NCBI GenBank assembly: GCA_001660395.1
Contig: LXWE01000006.1
Coordinates: forward strand, 1-64,000
Length of the DNA stretch: 64,000 bases
Origin: Alteromonadaceae bacterium XY-R5
Lineage (GTDB): Bacteria; Pseudomonadota; Gammaproteobacteria; Enterobacterales; Alteromonadaceae
Reading direction: 5' to 3'
Positions within the stretch are counted from its first letter, which is position 1, and every line of letters starts with the position of its first letter. Of this stretch, positions 34,375 through 43,950 are shown one piece after another. A program made the translations under genes and the position numbers. The notes under the pieces are model-generated. The model saw nothing but the letters and a program-made list of their open reading frames with translations, was not told where the DNA came from and did not search any database.

Positions 34375-35503
34375 TATCAAGCACCCAGATGTCATCAGGG
34401 TCATGCACGTCACCTACGATATGCGCATTGGCGGTACCGAGCAGGTGATTAAAAACCTGATTGGAGGCAACCAAAACGACAGTATTAACATGTCTATCCT
34501 CTGCCTGGAGTCCCCTGTGGGCCCCTTCGGGCAACAATTACAGCAACAGGGTATCGAGATTGTTCAGTTACAACGTCAGGATGGCTTCGATATTCACCTG
34601 ATCAAAGCCATACGTCAGGTAATTAAACAGCACCAGATTGACGTGCTGCATTGCCATCAGTACACACCCTGGGTCTATGGTTTGTTTGCTGCATTAGGTA
34701 CCAGCACCAAGGTGATTTTTACCGAGCATGGTCGCTTTTACCCGGATTTCAGTAGCTGGAAGCGTCGTTTGATTAATCCCTGGCTGGCAAAATTAACCCA
34801 TCGCATCAGCGCCATCTCCGCCGCCACTCGCACCGCCCTGATTGAGTATGAATTTATACCGGGTAAACGCATTGATGTGATTTATAACGGCATTTTAGGC
34901 TTGACCCCCAGCGGTAAAGCAGCGGCGGAAATAAAGGCCAGCCTGGACATTCCTGCTAATGCCAAAGTTCTTGGCACAGTAGCGCGTTTCGATCCGATTA
35001 AAAACCACCTGATGATGCTGGATGCCTTTGCCAAAGTGCGAGACCAGTTTCCCGATACTTATTTGGTGATAGTGGGTGACGGCGAAGAACGCCCGAACAT
35101 CGAAGCGCGCATAGCCGCGCTAAATCTGCATGAAAATGTGCGGTTAACGGGTTACAACCCTAAGCCTCAGGCGCTGTTAGAAATAATGGATATTTATTTG
35201 TTATCGTCATTAAGCGAAGGCACTTCAATGACCTTGCTTGAAGCCATGTCACTGGCGAAACCCTGTGTGGTCACGCGCGCTGGGGGTAACCCGGAAATTG
35301 TTGATGATGGCGTGACCGGCCTGGTGACCCCCAATGACGATGGTCCGGCCTTCGCTGACGCCATTTGCCAGTTACTGGCGACCCCACAACAGGCAGAGCA
35401 AATTGGCCAGGCGGGTATGCAGCGTTTTCAGCGACGTTTTGCCGTGAATGCCATGATCAGCCAATACCACAATTATTATCACGCTCTGGTAAAACAAAAA
35501 TGA
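34364..35503 (+). CDS. Glycosyltransferase family 4 (GT-B)
   Basis: A 379-residue GT4 enzyme. The N-terminal domain has VTYDMRIGGTEQVIKNLI and FTEHGRFYPD. The C-terminal donor-binding half has TVARFDPIKNH and SSLSEGTSMTLLEAMSLAKP with the E-x7-E pair. The start lies inside the preceding sulfotransferase gene, and the stop shares ATGA with the next gene. It belongs to the same operon and adds a sugar to the repeat unit; donor unknown. Confidence 0.88.
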   Translation: MKADIKHPDVIRVMHVTYDMRIGGTEQVIKNLIGGNQNDSINMSILCLESPVGPFGQQLQQQGIEIVQLQRQDGFDIHLIKAIRQVIKQHQIDVLHCHQYTPWVYGLFAALGTSTKVIFTEHGRFYPDFSSWKRRLINPWLAKLTHRISAISAATRTALIEYEFIPGKRIDVIYNGILGLTPSGKAAAEIKASLDIPANAKVLGTVARFDPIKNHLMMLDAFAKVRDQFPDTYLVIVGDGEERPNIEARIAALNLHENVRLTGYNPKPQALLEIMDIYLLSSLSEGTSMTLLEAMSLAKPCVVTRAGGNPEIVDDGVTGLVTPNDDGPAFADAICQLLATPQQAEQIGQAGMQRFQRRFAVNAMISQYHNYYHALVKQK

Positions 35504-36543
35504 CCTCTGTGACCCAGTTAATTAAATCGGCTCTACTTAAAATTGTCAGCAAGAGTCTGGATCACCCATCACTGCAACCACAGTTACAACAAAAGATCCG
35601 CCATGGCGCTCTGTCACTGCCGAAAATACATGATCAGCCGCACGAGTACTTCAGCGTAGCCAATAGCAACAAGGTGCAGCAGCGAGGCGATATTGTATTT
35701 GTCAGCAGCCGCTTTCGTTCCGGTTCTACCCTGCTGTGGAATCTGTTTCGCCAAAGCGGATTGTACACCGCCTACTATGAGCCGTTTAATGAGCGTCGCT
35801 GGTTCGACAAAAACAGTCGTGGCGATGGCGTCGATAACACCCACCGTGGCGTTGACGACTACTGGCTGGAATATGAGCACCTGACCGAACTGGCAGGGTT
35901 TTATCGAGAAGACTGGATCCGCCATCAGCTGTTAATGACCGAAACCAGCTGGGATCCGGACATGCAGCACTTTATCAATACAATGATCGAAAAGGCGCCG
36001 AAGGCTCCACTGCTGCAGTTTAACCGCACGGACTTTCGTCTAACCTGGCTTAAGCATCAGTATCCGAATGCCAAAATCATTCATCTGTACCGTCATCCAC
36101 GGGATCAGTGGTGTTCGTTTTTAACCGATCCTGTGACCATGAACAAAGACACTGTCACCGAGACTTATGTCGATGGCTTTTATTTAAATACCTGGTGTCA
36201 GGATCTAAGTCAGCACTTTCCCATGCTTTGCCCAACCCAAACGCCGCATCCTTATCAGCGGTTTTACTATTTGTGGAAGCTGTCTTATTTGTACGGCAAG
36301 ACTCACGCTGACTACAGTTTATCGTTTGAAGCGCTGGTGACAGATACCAAAAATCAGTTGCAGGGACTGTTTGCGGCACTGGGCCATCCCGATGCCCCTA
36401 TCGAGCAATTGTGCCAGTTGATTGATGCACCAGAGCAGGAACGCTGGCGTAGTTACGCAGATGAAAACTGGTTTGCTCAACATGAGTCTGTGTGTGAAGC
36501 TGAATTATCCCGTTGGCTGAAAGGCGCGAATAAGGAAAAATAA
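35500..36543 (+). CDS. Sulfotransferase family protein (2 of 5)
   Basis: A ~347-residue protein with a PAPS-binding loop FVSSRFRSGSTLLWNLFRQS near residue 65 and the second site KIIHLYRHPRDQWCSFL near residue 190. The N-terminal ~60 residues precede the sulfotransferase fold and may mediate an interaction. A longer open frame begins at 35365. The ATG at 35500 is chosen because it forms the common ATGA overlap with the upstream gene. It probably sulfates a different position from the other sulfotransferases. Confidence 0.8.
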   Translation: MTSVTQLIKSALLKIVSKSLDHPSLQPQLQQKIRHGALSLPKIHDQPHEYFSVANSNKVQQRGDIVFVSSRFRSGSTLLWNLFRQSGLYTAYYEPFNERRWFDKNSRGDGVDNTHRGVDDYWLEYEHLTELAGFYREDWIRHQLLMTETSWDPDMQHFINTMIEKAPKAPLLQFNRTDFRLTWLKHQYPNAKIIHLYRHPRDQWCSFLTDPVTMNKDTVTETYVDGFYLNTWCQDLSQHFPMLCPTQTPHPYQRFYYLWKLSYLYGKTHADYSLSFEALVTDTKNQLQGLFAALGHPDAPIEQLCQLIDAPEQERWRSYADENWFAQHESVCEAELSRWLKGANKEK

Positions 36544-37700
36544 TGAAAAAGACGCTTTTGCTTAGCGAGATCTTTCCTCCGGTAAAAGGCGGCAGTGGCC
36601 GCTGGTTTTGGGAAGTGTATACCCGCTTATCGCCGCAAGATGTGGTGGTCGCAGCAGGACAAGCTCCACAGGCAGCCGAACTGGATCAACACAGCCCACT
36701 GAAAACTTACCGCCTGCCACTCTCCTCCGTGAGTTGGGGGCTCAAATCGGTGACCGGTCTTAAGTACTATTGGTCTATGTACTGGCAGCTGCGTAAGTTG
36801 ATCAAACAGCACAAACTTGAGGCAATCCATTGTGGCCGCTGTTTGCCGGAAGGCTTTTTGGCCTGGCTACTCAGCAAAACGCTGGGTATTCCCTATCTGT
36901 GCTTTATTCATGGTGAAGACATAGAAACCGCCTCCACCAGCCGCGAATTAAGCTGGATAGTGCATAAAGCCCTGGCAGGTGCCAATGTGCTGATTGCTAA
37001 CAGCCAGAATACCGCCGATTTACTTGCCGGACACTGGCAGGTCCCAAAAGACAAGATCCGGGTAATCCACCCGGGCGTGGATAGCAAACAATTTACGCCT
37101 GCGGCCCCAAATAGCGAACAGCGTGCAGCGCTGGGCTGGCAGGATAAGAAAGTCATTCTGACCGTAGGCCGCTTGCAGGAACGCAAGGGCCACGACATGA
37201 TGATCAAAGCTCTGCCGGCGCTGGCAGAGCAGTTGCCGGATGTGCATTACGCCATTATTGGCCATGGCGATCGCAGACCTTATCTTGAACAACTCACCCA
37301 GCAACTTGGACTGGCAGATCGCGTGCAGTTTCTGGATGAAATTGACGATGTCACCATGATCCATTGCTATCAGCAATGCGATCTGTTCATTCTGCCCAAC
37401 CGCACTGTGGGTAAAGATATTGAAGGCTTTGGTATGGTGCTGGTAGAAGCGCAGTCCTGCGCCAAACCTGTGGTCGCCGGAGATTCCGGTGGCACTTCTG
37501 AAACCATGATTATCGGCACCACAGGCTTAATCGTCGATTGTACCCAGCCTGAAAAGATTGCCGCAGCCCTGCTGCCACTGCTACAGGACGATCAGCGCAG
37601 CACCCAGATGGGGTTGGCCGGGCGCGAGTTTGTGGTCGAGCATTTAGACTGGCAGGCGTTATCTGAGCAGGCCGGTGCCGTGTTCGATAACACATTTTAA
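36543..37700 (+). CDS. Glycosyltransferase family 4 (GT-B)
   Basis: A 385-residue GT4 enzyme with N-terminal LLSEIFPPVKGGSGRWFWEV, the central HGEDIET and IHPGVDSKQF, then TVGRLQERKGHD and EGFGMVLVEAQSCAKPVV carrying the E-x7-E donor motif. It shares one base with the preceding stop (TAATG). It is well conserved at all expected GT4 motifs. The donor sugar cannot be told from sequence alone. Confidence 0.9.
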   Translation: MKKTLLLSEIFPPVKGGSGRWFWEVYTRLSPQDVVVAAGQAPQAAELDQHSPLKTYRLPLSSVSWGLKSVTGLKYYWSMYWQLRKLIKQHKLEAIHCGRCLPEGFLAWLLSKTLGIPYLCFIHGEDIETASTSRELSWIVHKALAGANVLIANSQNTADLLAGHWQVPKDKIRVIHPGVDSKQFTPAAPNSEQRAALGWQDKKVILTVGRLQERKGHDMMIKALPALAEQLPDVHYAIIGHGDRRPYLEQLTQQLGLADRVQFLDEIDDVTMIHCYQQCDLFILPNRTVGKDIEGFGMVLVEAQSCAKPVVAGDSGGTSETMIIGTTGLIVDCTQPEKIAAALLPLLQDDQRSTQMGLAGREFVVEHLDWQALSEQAGAVFDNTF

Positions 37701-37715
37701 ACAAGCGCATTAAAC

Positions 37716-39236
37716 GTGAGTGGCGTCCTGGGTAAACTTGTCAACAGTGCTGGCTTAAATGTCGCGGCCAAACTGTTGCACAGCGGCATTGGCCTGATCA
37801 GTTTACTTATCCTGGCTCGGCTGCTCTCTCCTCAGGACTTTGCTGTCACCGCCATCACTGCCATGGTGATTTACTTTTTTGACGTGCTCTCCAGTCTCGG
37901 CAGCGAACAATACCTGATCCAGAAAAAGCGCCTGACCCGACCGGATCTGAATACTGCCTGGACCTTAGACTTACTGATAAAAACCCTTCTATGGCTGCTA
38001 TTGCTGCTGGCCTCACCTTGGGTAGAAGGTTTCTACTCCATCGATAATCTCGCGATGGCATTATGTGTGGCGGCATCGGTACTCCCCATCAATGCCCTGA
38101 AAAATCCCGGTGTCTATCGCTTAAAACGTCATTTGCACTATCGCGGTATATTCTGGTTATCCGTGCTACAACGGCTGATTTCATTTACTGTGGTGCTGTT
38201 GATCGCCAGTATTTACCGCAACTACTGGGCGCTGATCATCGCCGATGTGTGTGCCAGTCTGGTGTTTACCCTGGGCAGTTACCACTTAAGTCGGCATAAA
38301 CCTGTGCTATCACTGCGCCATTTGGGCGAACAGTGGCAATTTTCCCGCTGGATGATCTGCAAGGGCATCCTTGGCTACTGCCGGGCTCAGGTGGATACTT
38401 TTTTTGTATCCCTCACCGCAATACCGGCCAAACTAGGCCAGTTTCATGTGGCCCGCAATCTGGCCATGCTGCCGGCGCAAAATATCCTTCAGCCCATGCT
38501 CGATCCATTACTGGCAGTGTACAAAGATAACCGCCAGCAACCGGAGCGGATGGCGGCCCAGCTAAACCTATCACTGGCCTTTACCGCGCTGCTGGTTATC
38601 CCGGGTTGTGGCTTTTTGTATGCCTTTGCTGATGTGCTGATTCAGGTATTGCTTGGAAATAAATGGCAGGAAGCAACACCCATACTGCAGGCCTGTAGCC
38701 TGCTGACGTTTTATTTCCCATTTCTATTGATTTTCGAGCATGTGTTACTGGCCACAGACAAAGTAAAAACAGCCTTTTGGTACGACATACTCAGCCTGAC
38801 AGTCATCACCCTTGGCTTGGTACTGTTAATGCCTCAGGGGATTCTGGCCATCGCCTGGAGTCGCGGCGCATTGGGGTTACTGACCACGCTGGCATTGGCT
38901 GTTTATGTTCAGCGCCACTATGCCTTTGTATCCTGGCCTCTGCTGCAGTGGATGATTAGTCGCATAGTGTTTACCCTACTGGCCGTGCAAGCCACTCAGA
39001 TATTGTTAGCCAACAACACCTTAGCACCGCTATTCGGATTGCTAGGCGCCTTAATTTGTTACTTCGGTATTTTTATTGCCCTTTGCTGGCTCGAGTATCT
39101 GCTGTTCGGTCATCAGGCAGGTTACTTTTACCAGCGACTCAGGCAGTATATAGCCACTGCACAACATGCAAAGTATGGAAATAATAAGTCGATTCCGCCC
39201 AGCGCGTCAGAATCGTCAGGACAGTCGAAGGATTAA
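37716..39236 (+). CDS. Polysaccharide flippase, Wzx-like (MOP superfamily), copy 1
   Basis: A 506-residue integral membrane protein with about 12-14 hydrophobic helices. It is of the oligosaccharide flippase type (N-terminal LLSPQDFAVTAITAMVIYFF, then RYLIQKK-like QYLIQKKRLTRPDLNTAW). It should move the lipid-linked repeat unit across the inner membrane. It starts at GTG 37716 with no good ribosome binding site, 15 bases after the previous stop, so coupling is possible. A second flippase of the same type is at 42460, each closing a group of glycosyltransferases. Confidence 0.85.
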   Translation: MSGVLGKLVNSAGLNVAAKLLHSGIGLISLLILARLLSPQDFAVTAITAMVIYFFDVLSSLGSEQYLIQKKRLTRPDLNTAWTLDLLIKTLLWLLLLLASPWVEGFYSIDNLAMALCVAASVLPINALKNPGVYRLKRHLHYRGIFWLSVLQRLISFTVVLLIASIYRNYWALIIADVCASLVFTLGSYHLSRHKPVLSLRHLGEQWQFSRWMICKGILGYCRAQVDTFFVSLTAIPAKLGQFHVARNLAMLPAQNILQPMLDPLLAVYKDNRQQPERMAAQLNLSLAFTALLVIPGCGFLYAFADVLIQVLLGNKWQEATPILQACSLLTFYFPFLLIFEHVLLATDKVKTAFWYDILSLTVITLGLVLLMPQGILAIAWSRGALGLLTTLALAVYVQRHYAFVSWPLLQWMISRIVFTLLAVQATQILLANNTLAPLFGLLGALICYFGIFIALCWLEYLLFGHQAGYFYQRLRQYIATAQHAKYGNNKSIPPSASESSGQSKD

Positions 39237-39241
39237 GTCAG

Positions 39242-40243
39242 ATGAGTCACACCTCGCCCCTTGTCAGTGTCATTGTGCCCTTGTTTAATCGCGAGGCGTT
39301 TTTGCCACAGCTATTTGAGACCATGGCGAAGCAACGTTACACCCATTTTGAACTGATTTTGGTGGACGATGGCAGTACGGATAATAGTGAGCAGTGGCTG
39401 GCACAACATACTCTGCCCGGTGGTCAAAAGGTCATTTACGTCAAACAGGAGAACGCTGGTCCCTATGCGGCCCGCAACCATGGCGTATCGCTGGCATCCG
39501 GTGAATTTATTGCATTTCAGGACAGCGACGATGAGTGGCCTGATTACCACTTAAGTGAATTTGTTGAGATTCTACAACAGCACCCGGATTTGGATCTGGT
39601 GTTTGGCAGTATTCAGCGTATTCAGCATGATTCCCGCGAGGTGGTGAGCGCCTCAAATTATGTGCAGGCCGATGGAAAACCTCACCCGTTTTTAACCTTA
39701 AGCACTGAACAGCGCGGCGAACTTTTCGTCGTCAGCGATCCTGCTTTAGCCAAAACTGCTGTCACCGACGGATTACCCGGCAGCACCCAATGCACCTTAT
39801 TCCGCCGCAAAGTGTTCGATGCTTTGCAGTTTGATGCCAGTTTTCGCAGCACCTACGACAGATTTTTCGGTACCCGGGTGGCATTGGCCGGATTCAAAAT
39901 TGGCTATGTAAATAAGACGCACCAGATTTATCATATTCACGATCAGCATGTGTCACTGGTGGCCGGCATGACGCCGGAAAAACTGGAGAAAAGTGCCCAG
40001 GCCCATATCAAGGGTTATCTGGGTTTGCTGAAGGATTTCGGCCATGATAAATCCCTGGCGAAGGCGGCTAAATACCGACTGGCCAAATACTATGCTTACT
40101 ATCTTGCCCCGGCGCTGCAGCAACAGCACAAACTCAAGCAGGCGCGGCAGGCTTACACGCAGGCCCTTTGGCTGGAAAAAGCCAATCTTCGTTATTTAAA
40201 ATACACCCTGGTTGCCCTTTGCAAACAACTGGTTAAGGATTAA
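39242..40243 (+). CDS. Glycosyltransferase family 2 (GT-A)
   Basis: A 333-residue GT2 enzyme. VSVIVPLFNREAFLPQLFET opens the nucleotide-binding half, with VDDGSTDNSEQWL and FQDSDDEWP (DxD-like) following at usual spacing. The C-terminal region is charged and basic rather than membrane-spanning, so it is probably a soluble or peripheral enzyme. It lies six bases after the flippase stop in the same operon. Confidence 0.88.
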   Translation: MSHTSPLVSVIVPLFNREAFLPQLFETMAKQRYTHFELILVDDGSTDNSEQWLAQHTLPGGQKVIYVKQENAGPYAARNHGVSLASGEFIAFQDSDDEWPDYHLSEFVEILQQHPDLDLVFGSIQRIQHDSREVVSASNYVQADGKPHPFLTLSTEQRGELFVVSDPALAKTAVTDGLPGSTQCTLFRRKVFDALQFDASFRSTYDRFFGTRVALAGFKIGYVNKTHQIYHIHDQHVSLVAGMTPEKLEKSAQAHIKGYLGLLKDFGHDKSLAKAAKYRLAKYYAYYLAPALQQQHKLKQARQAYTQALWLEKANLRYLKYTLVALCKQLVKD

Positions 40244-40255
40244 GGACAGTCCCCG

Positions 40256-41356
40256 ATGAAGGTGCTCTTTCTTGCCGCTTCAGGCAACATCGCTGGCGGA
40301 AATGTGTTTCTGCTGACGCTGGTCGCAGCGTTACAGGATATTGGCGTGCAATGTCACATTGCCATCCCTGCTGCCGGAGATATGCTGGAAAAAACCCGGA
40401 AACTGGGTTTTGCCCATACTGTGCTGCCCCAGCATCAGCCGGATATCCGATCGCCCATAAAAACCTGGCAGGCGCGCAATCAGTGGCGAAAGCTTATCGA
40501 TGCATTGCAACCCGATGTAATCCACGCCAACGATTTACTCAGCTATCGCGCCATCAGTCTGGCGGTTAAACATCTGAAGATTCCGCTCATCGCCCATATT
40601 CACTTTCATCGTGAACTGGATTTTTGTCAGTGGATTTTCAAAAACGCCCGTCATCCCGACACAGTGATTTTCTGTAGTCACAAAACTCAGGATGCGACTG
40701 GCCCAATTTTGCGTCAGGCGTGCCCGGATTCCGAACAGGCAGTGGTACTCAACGCCATTGATTTACGTAGTTTTCAGGCCCAGCCTGCGGCACGTCCCAC
40801 CTCGCCTATGGTGATTGGGATTATCGCTAACCTGATCCCCAGAAAGCGTCAGCAAGACATGCTCACAGCGGCCAAAATCCTGGTGGACAAAGGCTATGAT
40901 CTTAAATTGGAGTTTATCGGCCGGGATATCGAAGGCGGCCAGTATCAGGCGCTGCTGGAACAGATGGTCGAAAGCCTTTCATTGCAACCCTATGTCAATT
41001 TTGTTGGCTACAGTAATCAGGTGGCCAGCCTGATCCAAAGCTGGTCGGTAGCGGTTTGCTGCGCCGATCACGAGGAGTTGCCAGTTAGCCTGATTGAAGC
41101 AGCAGCGACCGGTTTGCCCATAGTCTCCACCGACGTGGGCGGCATCAGCGAGATTGTTGAAGAAGGTCAATCCGGATATCTCATTCCTACCCGCTCACCG
41201 GAAATTCTGGCAGAAAAGCTGCAAACTTTGCTGGATGCACCTGAGTTACTCGCCCAGTTTTCGCAACGGGCGGCAGACATCGCCCAGCAGAAATTTGATA
41301 AAGCCAAAATGGCCGAACATATGCGCGACATTTACCAACGGGCACTGCAAGCATGA
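40256..41356 (+). CDS. Glycosyltransferase family 4 (GT-B)
   Basis: A 366-residue GT4 enzyme with N-terminal FLAASGNIAGGNVFLLTLVA, VIHANDLLSYR, and the C-terminal IIANLIPRKRQQDML and EELPVSLIEAAATGLPIVST with the E-x7-E donor motif. AAGGA lies nine bases before the ATG, and the end shares ATGA with the next gene. It is one of the later sugar-adding steps of the locus. Donor unknown. Confidence 0.88.
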   Translation: MKVLFLAASGNIAGGNVFLLTLVAALQDIGVQCHIAIPAAGDMLEKTRKLGFAHTVLPQHQPDIRSPIKTWQARNQWRKLIDALQPDVIHANDLLSYRAISLAVKHLKIPLIAHIHFHRELDFCQWIFKNARHPDTVIFCSHKTQDATGPILRQACPDSEQAVVLNAIDLRSFQAQPAARPTSPMVIGIIANLIPRKRQQDMLTAAKILVDKGYDLKLEFIGRDIEGGQYQALLEQMVESLSLQPYVNFVGYSNQVASLIQSWSVAVCCADHEELPVSLIEAAATGLPIVSTDVGGISEIVEEGQSGYLIPTRSPEILAEKLQTLLDAPELLAQFSQRAADIAQQKFDKAKMAEHMRDIYQRALQA

Positions 41357-42420
41357 AGGTGTTGATTCTGCCAGATTTGCGCAAAGGTAATCCCTATTTA
41401 GACCTGCTTGCCAGCGGCCTGACTGCGAATGGCGCCGAGGTGAGCTTTGGGCCACTTCCCACACAGTTATTTGGCTTTAGCCGCCTGCGCTTGGCCTCCA
41501 GGCAGATGGATGTCTATCACATTCACTGGATTGCCTCGTTAATTCAGGCCCTGTCCTGGTCCCGCAGCGACCGCATATTTAGCCTTAAACTCTGGCTGCT
41601 CAGGCTCGATCTGTTTTTAGCCAAATGCCTGGGAATGAAACTGGTGTGGACCATTCACAATAAGTTCGCCCATCAGGGCTACGACCAGCGGCGTGAAATG
41701 CAAATTCGCAAGGTATTCCTGGCCGCCAGTCATCAGGCGATCGTTCACAGCCAAAATGCCCTGGACGTATTAGCGCCCATGTATGGACCAACGTTGAAAC
41801 AAAAGGCCAGCGTGATCCCTCATGGCAATTATGCCGGCGTGTACCCAACACCAAACCTTACTCGGGCTGAGTTTGATCAGCAGCATAAGCTGCAACAGGA
41901 TGACTTTGTTTTATTGTATTTTGGTGCCATTCGGCCCCATAAAGGCGTCGAGATCCTGACCGACGCTTTTCGTCAGGCCAATGCTGAAAAAGTCACGCTG
42001 GTACTGGCAGGAAACTGCAAAGATAAAGCCTATATTGAGGCGCTACTGAAGCCTTTTAGCAGCAATCCAAAGGTCATTGCCGATATCCGTTTTATTCCCG
42101 ATCAGGAACTCATGAACTATCTGCATATCGCCGACGCCGTGGTCATCCCTTTCGCCGACACCCTCACCTCCGGTTCGGTGATTTTAGCCATGACCATGGG
42201 TAAAGGTCTGATCCTGCCTGAAAAGGCCAAAGTATTTGGCTGTGTGCCCGAGGATGGTGTGAATTACTTTGCGGATAACGCCGGGTTAGTCGAAACATTG
42301 CAGCAGTTGGATAAGGCGTCGTATCAGCAACGAGGCAAAGCCAATCAGCAGCAGGCGGATACACTGAGCTGGCCCGGTATCGGTAAACGCACCCTTGATG
42401 TTTATCTTCACGCTCGCTGA
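41353..42420 (+). CDS. GT-B glycosyltransferase with unusual donor motif
   Basis: A 355-residue protein of the GT-B fold. VYHIHWIASLI and LVWTIHNKFAHQGY mark the acceptor half, and YFGAIRPHKGVEILT marks the start of the donor half. The usual E-x7-E is replaced by DTLTSGSVILAMTMGKGLI, as seen in some GT4-related enzymes that lack the first glutamate. It is translationally coupled to the upstream gene through ATGA. Activity is likely but the branch is uncertain. Confidence 0.75.
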   Translation: MKVLILPDLRKGNPYLDLLASGLTANGAEVSFGPLPTQLFGFSRLRLASRQMDVYHIHWIASLIQALSWSRSDRIFSLKLWLLRLDLFLAKCLGMKLVWTIHNKFAHQGYDQRREMQIRKVFLAASHQAIVHSQNALDVLAPMYGPTLKQKASVIPHGNYAGVYPTPNLTRAEFDQQHKLQQDDFVLLYFGAIRPHKGVEILTDAFRQANAEKVTLVLAGNCKDKAYIEALLKPFSSNPKVIADIRFIPDQELMNYLHIADAVVIPFADTLTSGSVILAMTMGKGLILPEKAKVFGCVPEDGVNYFADNAGLVETLQQLDKASYQQRGKANQQQADTLSWPGIGKRTLDVYLHAR

Positions 42421-42459
42421 GTTTAAAGCGCGCAATTTTAGGACTTTGTCGGATTTTTT

Positions 42460-43950
42460 ATGTCATTAGCCAATCAGGTAATGAAGGCATCCAGCCTGCT
42501 GGTCATCTCTAAACTGGCTGGAAACCTATTAACCACCCTGAATATTTTCATTCTGGCCAGGTTACTGACGCCGGAAGACTTTGGTCTGGTGGCAATCGCC
42601 AGCGTGATTGTCACCACGATCCAATCCATGGTGCAGGTTCCGGTTGCACAAGCGTTGATCCGCACCCAGGATCCTGAACGCAGCCACTTTGATACCGCCT
42701 GGACCATCAACGTTTTGCGTACTTTGGTTCTGGCAGTGGTACTTTGTGCTATCGCACTGCCAGTAGCAGACTTTTATCATGAAGCCGAAGTGACGGGTAT
42801 TATGATTGCGCTGGCCGTTGCCGTGCTGATTAATGGCTTTACTAACCCCAAATTCGTCCTGTTTGAGAAAAAGCTTAACTTCTCCTATTTACTGCTGGTT
42901 AACTCCATATCCAAATCACTGGCGATCATTATTTCAATTGCCTACGCCTACTACACTCAGTCTTACTGGGCTCTGATCATTGGCAATATCATTACCCAAA
43001 CCAGTTCCGTCATCTTTACCTATGTATTTCTGCCATACCTGCCGCGCTTTAGCCTGGCAAAAGCCAAAGAGATATTCTCTTTTTCGGTGTGGTTGTCCCT
43101 GAGCATTGTGGTTAAAAACCTCAGTTGGCGCTTTGATCAGCTCATTGCTGGCAAACTCTTTGGCTCTGCTATTTTGGGGGTGTACAACGTAGGTAGCGAA
43201 CTTGCCACCCTGGTCACCAGAGAAGTCAGCACGCCGCTAAATCGCGCCTTATTTCCGGCATTTGCCAATATTGGCGAGGATCTGGCGCGTCTTCGTAATG
43301 CCTATACCACCAGTATTTCGGTGCTTTACTCCATTAGCTTACCGCTGGGATTTGGCATCGTGCTGGTCGCCCCGCAATTAATCTATCTGGCACTGGGCGC
43401 CAAATGGATGGGGGCGGTTGAGGTAATCCAGTTTGTCGGCGGCGTTGCGGCGATGTCCTGCTGCACCAGTGTGGTCAAGTCTATTGCCATGGCCCGCGGA
43501 CAAACCAAGCTGCTGTTTAAACGCGATATGCTGTTTCTGGGGATTCGCGTGACCGCATTATCTATTGGCGCCTGGTTATTTGGCTTAACCGGATTACTGA
43601 TAGGGCGCGTCTGTTCCACTCTGATCATATTAAGCCTGAACTTCACCCTCATGCGCGTGCTTATCGACATCTCAATTAAAGAGCAAATCTATGCCATTAG
43701 CCGTGCCTTTATCGCCACTGCAGCTATGGTGTTGCTGCTATGTCAGTTGCCATTTGCCAATACTGTTGATGGCAGTGTCATGACACTGATTGCTTACCTG
43801 CTGGCAAAGGTGGCTCTAGGAGGCTTTATTTATGCGGCTTGTCACATCATGTTTTGGCTGGTGCAGGGGAAACCCGATGGCATTGAGCGAAAGGTCCTGC
43901 AGCTTGCCCAGAAAAAGCTAGGCAAACTGCCCTTTAATCTGAAGGTGTAA
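42460..43950 (+). CDS. Polysaccharide flippase, Wzx/WzxC-like, copy 2
   Basis: A 496-residue multi-pass membrane protein of the MOP superfamily. It begins LANQVMKASSLLVISKLAGN and has FILARLLTPEDFGLVAIASV, the usual first-helices signature of WzxC/TuaB-like flippases. About 12 or more hydrophobic segments follow. It ends the long plus-strand run and overlaps the tail of the convergent sulfotransferase gene by 17 bases. With the flippase at 37716 there are two exporters, suggesting two lipid-linked products or sequential use. Confidence 0.87.
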   Translation: MSLANQVMKASSLLVISKLAGNLLTTLNIFILARLLTPEDFGLVAIASVIVTTIQSMVQVPVAQALIRTQDPERSHFDTAWTINVLRTLVLAVVLCAIALPVADFYHEAEVTGIMIALAVAVLINGFTNPKFVLFEKKLNFSYLLLVNSISKSLAIIISIAYAYYTQSYWALIIGNIITQTSSVIFTYVFLPYLPRFSLAKAKEIFSFSVWLSLSIVVKNLSWRFDQLIAGKLFGSAILGVYNVGSELATLVTREVSTPLNRALFPAFANIGEDLARLRNAYTTSISVLYSISLPLGFGIVLVAPQLIYLALGAKWMGAVEVIQFVGGVAAMSCCTSVVKSIAMARGQTKLLFKRDMLFLGIRVTALSIGAWLFGLTGLLIGRVCSTLIILSLNFTLMRVLIDISIKEQIYAISRAFIATAAMVLLLCQLPFANTVDGSVMTLIAYLLAKVALGGFIYAACHIMFWLVQGKPDGIERKVLQLAQKKLGKLPFNLKV

